Assembly (NCBI GenBank): GCA_947500575.1
Contig: CANMSI010000007.1
Span: forward strand, 1 to 33,661
Length of the DNA stretch: 33,661 nucleotides
Direction: 5' to 3'
Origin: an uncultured Flavobacteriaceae bacterium
Lineage (GTDB): Bacteria; Bacteroidota; Bacteroidia; Flavobacteriales; Flavobacteriaceae
Of this stretch, positions 16,304-23,283 are shown in pieces. The translations under genes were made by a program, and so were the position numbers. The notes beneath the pieces are model-generated. The model was not told the DNA's origin. It did no database searches and saw only the letters and a program-made list of their open reading frames with translations. Position 1 is the stretch's first letter. Each line of letters opens with the position of its first letter.

Positions 16304-16379
16304 GTCATTGCGAGGAACGAAGCAATCTGTAAATTACAGCTTACTAAAAAACAGATTACTTCACTACGCTCGTAATGAC
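16304..16379. repeat. Interspersed palindromic repeat of the GTCATTGCGAGGAACGAAGC type
   Basis: The left arm begins GTCATTGCGAGGAACGAAGC (16304) and ends at 16330. The right arm (16351-16379) is its imperfect inverse, ending TCGTAATGAC. This is a known type of REP-like intergenic repeat seen in many bacterial groups. It sits between the terminator and the 3' end of the ABC-M1 gene, where such repeats usually settle. No transposase of the RAYT type is in the window. Confidence 0.8.
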
Positions 16380-16415
16380 AATTTAGCTTAATTTTTAAAC
16401 AAGCATTTTGTAATA

Positions 16416-19400
16416 TTATTCTGAAGCTTCCTCTAATCCTACCAAATTGTCATCAGGAATCCGGTCGATCATTTTATTATACGGATCTATTCCTGCTCTT
16501 ATAGGCAATTTATCGGTAGTAAAGGTATAGGTTGATTTTCCGGGTTTCACCCAAATACGCTTCAGTAAGATGGGCGATTTAATGGTCATCCCTTGTTCAT
16601 TCTGAATATCATTATCAAAAATTCCTATTTCAAGTAAATTAGGTTTGCTGCCCTCTTTCAGTAATTTACCATTACCATCAAAATAGTTCTTAGCGCTTTC
16701 TACATGTATGGTCACTTCATAATTATCATCAGCGAGCTTTTTGTAAGAAGCATTCGTTACTTTATTGGAATACAATGTTATTTTTTCAAAGCTATCTTCC
16801 AAATAATACTTAAGAGAATCCGGTGTGACGGATTTCATATGATCATACCATTCTATAGTAGTGGTAAAAGGTGCTTCGGGTCTAAAGGCAGCTGCCTTAG
16901 TGTACGCTTTGAAACCACTATTTAAGTTGGCTTCTCCTATTAAATCTTGCAGCCCATAGAGAATTAAGCCACCTTTATTATACCAAACATAGGTTTGATT
17001 ATCATTATCTAAAAGGGTTTTTTCAAACTTACTTTCATTAGCTCTTCCTCTTAAATAGCGATCTAATTCATCTTTAAGAAATCTTTGCATGGCATCTACT
17101 CCATATTCTTTTTTCATTACCATAAGTGCCGCATATTCAGCCATGGATTCTGAAATTTGATTTGCACCTCGCGTTGCTGATGGAGTAATTTGATGGCCCC
17201 ACCATTGATGTGCCACTTCGTGGGATGTAACAAAATAAAGGTAATCAACGTCATTTGGATCACTAAAATCCCCAACCCAAGCAAAACTCTCTGAAAAAGG
17301 AACCGTATTAGGAAATGATTGGGCAAAACCTTGATATCTTGGAAACTCTAAAATGCGAATTTGTTGGTATTGATAAGCTCCAAAATTTTCTGAAAAGTAA
17401 TCCAACGAATGTTTTATGCTTTTTACAAATCGATCAACATTATAAGTATGTGTTAGATGATGGAAAATTTCAATATTCACCTTATCTCCATTTTTACCTG
17501 TCCAAACTTCTCGGTGCACTGCATACTCAGCAGAAGAAATATTATAGAAAAAGTCTAGTTCCCCTTTCATTTTATAGGTAAAGTATTTTCTGCCATTCTC
17601 TTCCCATTCCTTCTGCAAATAACCAGGCATAATAGCAATCTGGTTAGGAGCTGTACTCACCGTCCCTTCAAAGGTGATATAATCTGCATCATCATTAAAA
17701 AGTAAATTACTCGTGCCCCATGGATCTGTTTGCTCTGGTAATTGGTAATCTTTAATGGGTAAGTCGTACTTTTTACGATCTTGATCACTAGTTAATTCAC
17801 CTACAGAACTGTATCCAAATGATGGGAAAAAATTATTGTTCAAGAAAGTACCATTATAAACAATGGTAGATCCAGATCCCTCGTTTGGAAATCCTTTATA
17901 AGAAGCGGACACTTCTAATGTCAAGGCAATAGTGTCTTTAGGTTTTAAAGGCGTATCAAAGGCATAGATTTCATAGCCGTAATCATCAAAGCGTTTTCCT
18001 AATTTAGGGGCTTTGCCATCTATGGTAAATGACTTTACTTCTTTCTTAAGTAAGCCTTCCGCCCCCCAATTTAAATGTAGTGAGTCAATTACTTCATCTG
18101 TTTTATTCACCACGAGGTACTTGGCTTTGATGGTGGCAGAACGTTCTTCAGGTATTAAATCTGCATTAATTTTAACATCAACAACTTTTGGTTGCGCTAT
18201 TTTATCGTACTTACCAAGGGCCTTTTCATAATTAGCAGCCCCTATGGTACCCGCCTCAACACTCCTATAATTATTAAGTGTTTTGGTATTGTAATTTATA
18301 AAAGCACCAGAACCTATAAATATCAATAACAAAATTGCCATTGTACCTATGGTCTTCAGGTTTAGACGTTCTTTTACCAACTGCCATCTTGCTTTTCTAC
18401 CGGTATCTGTTCCCCGCTTCCAAAAGAGGTAACCTATTACGGTTAGTACTCCCCCACAAGCTAACCAATAGGTTCTAAACCAGAATATGGCTTTTCCGAA
18501 ATGTCCAAAACCATTCATATCAGAAACGGTATACCCAGGAGCATAACTGTAGAGGTAGAGATTATTATTTACATCACCTAAGCTACTTAATCCAAAGAGC
18601 AATACCCATATGGCAATAGCGATAACATGTCCCATAAACTTTTTGGTAACCAAGGAATGCACAAAAAAGGCTAGCATTATAAAGATGATATACCTTGGAA
18701 ATTCTATTAAATATAGATCGGTAAAGTACTTATCAAATTCAAAATTAAAGTAGCCTTTTAGAATCTGGTTAAGCACTCCACTCACCAAAATCATATTCAC
18801 CAAAATAAAACTCACCATGACCAAAGCCAAGAATTTAGAACCATACACCACTCTATTGGGAATGGGCAAGGAACCAAAAATCTGATCGTAGTTTACATTC
18901 CGTTCTCTATGCATCACTTCCCCTGTCATAAATACAATAAGAATAAAAATGAGTATGATATACGTAAAGTCTTTTACCTCTAACATATAATAGGTCATCG
19001 GTAAAGAGGGTGTTCCGTATGTAGGAAAGCCAAACCACGCATCAAAAAACAGGAATAAAACCGCTGCAATAAGGATGGCCTTAAAGAAATTATCCCTAAT
19101 GATGTTTTTAAATTCCATAACCGCCAATCTAAAAAGTAATTTGATGTTCAGTGAACCAGAAAATACTTTTGAAACGCTTGGGATTTTCGTTAATGCAGCT
19201 GAAGTATTTGGACTGTCAAGATTGTCATTTTTCTTTTTAGATGTATAATTTTTGCTTAGGAATCGTTGAAAGTCGAATCTAAATAAAGTATATAAAACTG
19301 CTACTAATCCTAACCCTACCCAAATGATACGATTCCAAACCAACATACCACTAAAAGGTACAGTCTGAGTATTTTGTTCTTCAGGTGTCCAATATTGAAT

Positions 19401-20060
19401 AATGTTGTTGTAAGTACCAAATCCAAATGGATCTAACAAACTAACCAAATCTTTGTTTTCTATGTCTTGCGTAAGTGTTACGGTAACCAGGTAGACAATA
19501 AAAAGAATAGCGCCACCTGCATAGGCTAACATTACTTTTTTGGTTAAACTCACCAGTGCAAAGAAAATACAACCTGCAAAGAAAAAATTAGTCCAATACA
19601 AGGTTAGAGTAGGTTGTATATAATGCCATAAATTGAATACTGTAAATCTTTCTGCTTCCTCATAACCCGCAAATGGCCCAATGGCAAAACCGATAATTAA
19701 CCCTATATGTAGCCCTAGACTTACTAAGAAAAGCACAGACATGGAACCAAAGAAACGCCCCAGTAAATAGCCTTTCTCACTCACTGGATAGGAGAAATAA
19801 TAGTTCTCAGTTTTATGCTCTATATCTCTATATACAGGCACTCCCATAATAGCGCTAGAAAGCATTATACCAAAAATACTAATGGTTGAGAGCATCGTAG
19901 CAATGGCCACAGGAGAGTTTACAAACACCTTTTCAGAAGCGGGTCCATTACCTCCTATTGACACAAAAAGACCAAAAATAACGAGTATTCCAAAATAGGC
20001 CCAAGTGGCAGGGCGACCTAATCTATATTTAATTTCGAATAAGAAAATTTCTTTAAACAT
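16416..20060 (-). CDS. ABC-2 permease fused to M1-family metallopeptidase
   Basis: 1214 residues. About residues 1-580 are ABC-2 type permease in two blocks of roughly six membrane helices (around 20-250 and 330-580), with an 'FAGCIFFALVSLTKK' -like core. From about 590 a large extracytoplasmic M1 aminopeptidase-like domain follows, with the zinc motif HEVAH (His947, Glu948, His951) and a downstream Glu971 in SESMAEY. The spacing from His951 to Glu971 leaves 19 residues between, against 18 in canonical M1 enzymes. The region where aminopeptidases have GAMEN reads YQGFAQSFPN (about 905-915), so the exopeptidase anchor is missing. The catalytic-tyrosine region is 'YVWYNKGG' near 1025. The ATPase is encoded 33 bases upstream. 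This fusion is a recognised Bacteroidota family whose substrate is unknown to me. Confidence 0.9.
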   Translation of the reverse strand: MFKEIFLFEIKYRLGRPATWAYFGILVIFGLFVSIGGNGPASEKVFVNSPVAIATMLSTISIFGIMLSSAIMGVPVYRDIEHKTENYYFSYPVSEKGYLLGRFFGSMSVLFLVSLGLHIGLIIGFAIGPFAGYEEAERFTVFNLWHYIQPTLTLYWTNFFFAGCIFFALVSLTKKVMLAYAGGAILFIVYLVTVTLTQDIENKDLVSLLDPFGFGTYNNIIQYWTPEEQNTQTVPFSGMLVWNRIIWVGLGLVAVLYTLFRFDFQRFLSKNYTSKKKNDNLDSPNTSAALTKIPSVSKVFSGSLNIKLLFRLAVMEFKNIIRDNFFKAILIAAVLFLFFDAWFGFPTYGTPSLPMTYYMLEVKDFTYIILIFILIVFMTGEVMHRERNVNYDQIFGSLPIPNRVVYGSKFLALVMVSFILVNMILVSGVLNQILKGYFNFEFDKYFTDLYLIEFPRYIIFIMLAFFVHSLVTKKFMGHVIAIAIWVLLFGLSSLGDVNNNLYLYSYAPGYTVSDMNGFGHFGKAIFWFRTYWLACGGVLTVIGYLFWKRGTDTGRKARWQLVKERLNLKTIGTMAILLLIFIGSGAFINYNTKTLNNYRSVEAGTIGAANYEKALGKYDKIAQPKVVDVKINADLIPEERSATIKAKYLVVNKTDEVIDSLHLNWGAEGLLKKEVKSFTIDGKAPKLGKRFDDYGYEIYAFDTPLKPKDTIALTLEVSASYKGFPNEGSGSTIVYNGTFLNNNFFPSFGYSSVGELTSDQDRKKYDLPIKDYQLPEQTDPWGTSNLLFNDDADYITFEGTVSTAPNQIAIMPGYLQKEWEENGRKYFTYKMKGELDFFYNISSAEYAVHREVWTGKNGDKVNIEIFHHLTHTYNVDRFVKSIKHSLDYFSENFGAYQYQQIRILEFPRYQGFAQSFPNTVPFSESFAWVGDFSDPNDVDYLYFVTSHEVAHQWWGHQITPSATRGANQISESMAEYAALMVMKKEYGVDAMQRFLKDELDRYLRGRANESKFEKTLLDNDNQTYVWYNKGGLILYGLQDLIGEANLNSGFKAYTKAAAFRPEAPFTTTIEWYDHMKSVTPDSLKYYLEDSFEKITLYSNKVTNASYKKLADDNYEVTIHVESAKNYFDGNGKLLKEGSKPNLLEIGIFDNDIQNEQGMTIKSPILLKRIWVKPGKSTYTFTTDKLPIRAGIDPYNKMIDRIPDDNLVGLEEASE

Positions 20061-20093
20061 AATTGATTGATTTTAAGTGATTGAATAAAACAA

Positions 20094-20981
20094 TTATGCA
20101 GAAATAGTCTCCATACGTGATGTAATCTCAGCAAAGTAAACATCTTCCAAGTTAGAAGGGCTAGCTTCGAAAGAGGCGTCGGGCTGGGTGTCGCTTAAAA
20201 CATGAATAACCGTTTGTCCAGCTTTGAGGTGTGTAGAAATAACTTGCATCTCATCTTGGTATTTTTCAAGATCTTTCTTTTCTATTGCCTTCTTCCAAAT
20301 GCGTCCTTTTACCGCTTCCGTTAATACCGCAGGATTGCCTTTAGCTACCACTTCGCCAAGACAGATAATAGCCATATTATTACAAAGATTAGAAATATCT
20401 TCTACAATATGAGTAGATAATATTACAATGGTTTGCTCTCCAATTTCACTCAATAAATTATGGAAACGAACTCTTTCTGCAGGGTCTAAACCCGCAGTGG
20501 GTTCATCTACAATAATTAGTTTAGGATCACCAATCAAGGCTTGTGCAATCCCAAACCGCTGTTTCATCCCTCCAGAATATGTTCCAAGACTTTTGTTGCG
20601 AACATGCCAAAGGTTTGTTTTTGTCAGTAACGATTCTACCAGATCTTTTCGTTCTCCTTTGCTTGAAACACCTTTTAGAGAGGCAATATGATGTAGCATA
20701 TTATAAGAACTTACTTTTGGATACACTCCAAATTCTTGAGGAAGATAACCAAGGATTTCGCGCACTTTAGCTTTGTCATTTAAGAGATCTAAATCTCCCA
20801 TTGTTGCAGAGCCCGAATCTGCTTGTTGCAATGTGGCTAAGGTTCTCATTAAGGATGATTTTCCTGCGCCATTAGGTCCTAATAAGCCAAACATACCTTG
20901 GGGAATACTTAGCGTAACATCTTTGAGCGCTTGCACTCCATTAGAATAGGTTTTACTTAAATTTTTGATTTCTAAGTCCAT
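20094..20981 (-). CDS. ABC transporter ATP-binding protein, partner of the ABC-M1 fusion
   Basis: 295 residues. Energises the following ABC-2/M1 permease. Walker [10 protein letters not shown] (35-43), Q-loop Gln82 (YLPQEFG), signature YSGGMKQR (135-142), Walker B LIIVDEP (155-161) and switch His191 are all present. The C-terminal 80 residues form the usual extra domain of exporters in the CcmA/DrrA-like group. It is the first gene of a two-gene unit, and palindromes lie upstream at 21056-21084. Whether it exports a substrate or serves in signalling or maturation with the peptidase is open. Confidence 0.92.
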   Translation of the reverse strand: MDLEIKNLSKTYSNGVQALKDVTLSIPQGMFGLLGPNGAGKSSLMRTLATLQQADSGSATMGDLDLLNDKAKVREILGYLPQEFGVYPKVSSYNMLHHIASLKGVSSKGERKDLVESLLTKTNLWHVRNKSLGTYSGGMKQRFGIAQALIGDPKLIIVDEPTAGLDPAERVRFHNLLSEIGEQTIVILSTHIVEDISNLCNNMAIICLGEVVAKGNPAVLTEAVKGRIWKKAIEKKDLEKYQDEMQVISTHLKAGQTVIHVLSDTQPDASFEASPSNLEDVYFAEITSRMETISA

Positions 20982-21055
20982 GTTTCTGTTTGTTTTTTGA
21001 TAAGTGGTTTGAATCTAATTAAACTGTTATATGGGTTGGTTGTGTTCTTGTTTCA

Positions 21056-21084
21056 AAATGATGTACCATCATTTGATACAAATG
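21056..21084. promoter_or_regulatory. Two overlapping palindromes upstream of the ABC operon
   Basis: AAATGATG-TAC-CATCATTT (21056-21074) is a perfect 8+3+8 inverted repeat. It overlaps CATTTG-ATA-CAAATG (21070-21084), a perfect 6+3+6. They lie about 75-100 bases before the ATPase start (20981), in the only gap between this operon and the oxidoreductase gene, and so could be operator sites. No regulator is encoded next to them. Confidence 0.5.
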
Positions 21085-21125
21085 GTGTTGTATTTTTTAC
21101 TGTATTTAAAGTGCAAACGGCTGTA

Positions 21126-22463
21126 TTAAAAGTCGCGATAGCTTCCTTCTAAATAGGCATTGGCTTCTTCCTCTGCGAAGCGGGCTGTAGTATTATCCCA
21201 ATGCAAAGTGGTATTTGGAAAACGCCCAGCGATGACTCCTAAAAGAATGGTCTCCGTTAACCTAGCTGCATAGGAAAAAGGTGCGGTGCACGTATCTTTA
21301 CCCAAGCAAGCATCTACAAATTGATGGTAGTGTTTTTTGCCTTCGACAGGGTAATCTCTAATAACCTCTCCCAAGGCTTCTGTATCAATTTTACTTAAAT
21401 CTAACTCTTGATAAGCCCCATCTACAATATGCTTTGGTAGTTGCATAAAATGAGGTAATAATAAACGCCCTTTTTCTCCAATAAACATAGCGCCTTGGTC
21501 TGGTAAAGTATCCCCATTGGGCAATTCTAAATCTTTATGGGTAGCCGGAGCTCCTTCGCCATCATACCATATCCATTTAAAATCCTCTGTGGTGTATTCG
21601 GTTCCAGGAAATTCATAGGTAACCACATTCTGTTCTGGATAGCCAAAACCGGTAGGCTTTCTACATTCATTTTTTATGGTTTTTGGAACATCTAAGGCCA
21701 ATGCATTATAGGGAGTATCAAAAATATGTACACCCATATCTCCCAAGGTACCGCATCCATAATCCACTAACTTTCTCCAATTCCCAGGATGATATACTCC
21801 TTCTTTATACGGTCTCTCTGCCGAGGTTCCCAACCATAAATTCCAATCTAGTGTATAAGGAACTGGGTCTTCACCCTCTGGCACTTCCCCATCATAACCC
21901 CAGTTTTTGGGAGACCAAGCATGGACGCTACTTACCTTTCCAATAATACCAGATTGAATAAGCATGGTCGCCATTTTGTAATCGTAAAAAGAATGCACCT
22001 GGATGCCCATCTGAGTCACCAAATTTTTCTCTTCGGCCAATTTTCGCATGGCCCTAGCTTCAGATACATGATGAGTTAGGGGTTTCTGACAATACACCGG
22101 TTTATCCATTTCCATGGCCATCATCGAAGCAGGTGCATGAGTATGATCTGGTGTAGAAACAATCACCGCATCGATCTCATTGCGCATCTCTTTTAGCATT
22201 ATTCTATAATCTGCATAGTTCTTGGCGTTGGGATGCAGTTTTTTAGCACCCGCTAAGGCATTCGCATCTACATCGCAGAGGGCAACCACATCTACCTTTT
22301 CATGTGAGGAAATAAAACCCAAATCTTCACCTCCCATATTAGCCACTCCAATATGAGCAGTTCGCAGTCTTTTATCTTGTTTGGAAAAGGCCCAAATAGA
22401 AGAAGGTAATAAGGCTAACGACGACATGGCAGCTGCATTTTTTAGAAAATCCCTTTTATTCAT
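21126..22463 (-). CDS. Gfo/Idh/MocA-family oxidoreductase, secreted
   Basis: 445 residues. NAD(P)-dependent sugar dehydrogenase or a relative acting on sugar 3-position hydroxyls or ketones, by analogy to neighbours. An N-terminal Tat-like signal (NKRDFLKNAAAMSSLALLP, a KR variant of the twin-arginine motif) suggests export with bound cofactor. The Rossmann loop GVANMGG (39-45), the pocket motif QKPLTH (126-131, with Lys127 as likely catalytic residue; the family usually has EKP), and 'GTLGDMGVHIFD' (the conserved D..GVH..D) are present. It starts 17 bases after the DUF1080 gene stop and is the last gene of a three-gene cluster. Confidence 0.85.
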   Translation of the reverse strand: MNKRDFLKNAAAMSSLALLPSSIWAFSKQDKRLRTAHIGVANMGGEDLGFISSHEKVDVVALCDVDANALAGAKKLHPNAKNYADYRIMLKEMRNEIDAVIVSTPDHTHAPASMMAMEMDKPVYCQKPLTHHVSEARAMRKLAEEKNLVTQMGIQVHSFYDYKMATMLIQSGIIGKVSSVHAWSPKNWGYDGEVPEGEDPVPYTLDWNLWLGTSAERPYKEGVYHPGNWRKLVDYGCGTLGDMGVHIFDTPYNALALDVPKTIKNECRKPTGFGYPEQNVVTYEFPGTEYTTEDFKWIWYDGEGAPATHKDLELPNGDTLPDQGAMFIGEKGRLLLPHFMQLPKHIVDGAYQELDLSKIDTEALGEVIRDYPVEGKKHYHQFVDACLGKDTCTAPFSYAARLTETILLGVIAGRFPNTTLHWDNTTARFAEEEANAYLEGSYRDF

Positions 22464-22480
22464 TTTTGACCTATTTTAAG

Positions 22481-23269
22481 TTATAACTTTTTGATTTTTA
22501 TATTCCGAAACCAGATGGGGCTATCATGATCTTGTAGTCCAATATAGCCTGTTTTAAATTTCCCATAGTCCGCTACTTCCTTCCACTTCCCTGCATTTTT
22601 TTTCGCATGCCAATCTTCGGACCAAGGAACAAAAGATACTACTTTTTTTCCATTCAACCAGTGCTCTGCACGCTCTGGAGTAAAGACAATTTTACTTGTA
22701 TTCCATTCACCTGCAGGGTGTAATACTTTTTCATTTGGATCTGCCGGATACATCGCATAGTCTGCGGCAGTTTGCTGTAACGGCTGTAATTTTTCAGGAT
22801 TTTCATATCCCAAACTGGTATTATAAGCTGTTAAGTCGTGAATTGTAGCATAGTTCTCATCATCGATTAATTGATATTCTGGCGCTACTTCGGGAGGGCC
22901 ATCATAGCCTTCTTTTAAATGATAAAATATACCGCTATTCCCTCCTTCAGGTATTTTCCATTCTATATATAATTCAAAATTATCGAATTCCTCAGCACCA
23001 TAAATAATGTCTTTTCCACCTTCATAGTCGTCCTCCATTTTTAACTCTGTATCAAAAGTTAAGGTGCTATCTTTGATGGTCCATCCTGGGGGTAAGGTTT
23101 TTGCATTGTAGCCTCTCCAGCCTTCGGTGCTGCTTCCATCGAATAGGTAAATCCAATCATCTGTCTCTACAACCGTTTCTGGCGTTACTTCTGTATCTGT
23201 TTTTTTCGACTCCGTTTTACAGGAATAAAAAACCACCCCTAAGAGCAATAGTAAGACTGTTTTTTTCAT
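22481..23269 (-). CDS. DUF1080 lipoprotein (3-keto-disaccharide hydrolase family)
   Basis: 262 residues. The lipobox YSC puts the acylated cysteine at residue 17. The mature part (about 45-262) is one DUF1080 (PF06439) jelly-roll domain: 'WIYLFDGSSTEGWRGYN', 'FELYIEWKIPEGGNSGIFYH', 'PEYQLIDDENYA', and near the end 'YIGLQDHDSPIWFRNIKIKKL' (shortened here), all hallmark elements. Recent work on this family shows cleavage of 3-keto-glycosides made by sugar 3-dehydrogenases, which fits the oxidoreductase next door. Substrate unknown. It is placed 14 bases after the cytochrome-containing gene. Confidence 0.9.
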   Translation of the reverse strand: MKKTVLLLLLGVVFYSCKTESKKTDTEVTPETVVETDDWIYLFDGSSTEGWRGYNAKTLPPGWTIKDSTLTFDTELKMEDDYEGGKDIIYGAEEFDNFELYIEWKIPEGGNSGIFYHLKEGYDGPPEVAPEYQLIDDENYATIHDLTAYNTSLGYENPEKLQPLQQTAADYAMYPADPNEKVLHPAGEWNTSKIVFTPERAEHWLNGKKVVSFVPWSEDWHAKKNAGKWKEVADYGKFKTGYIGLQDHDSPIWFRNIKIKKL

Positions 23270-23283
23270 TTTCTTGTTTTTAA

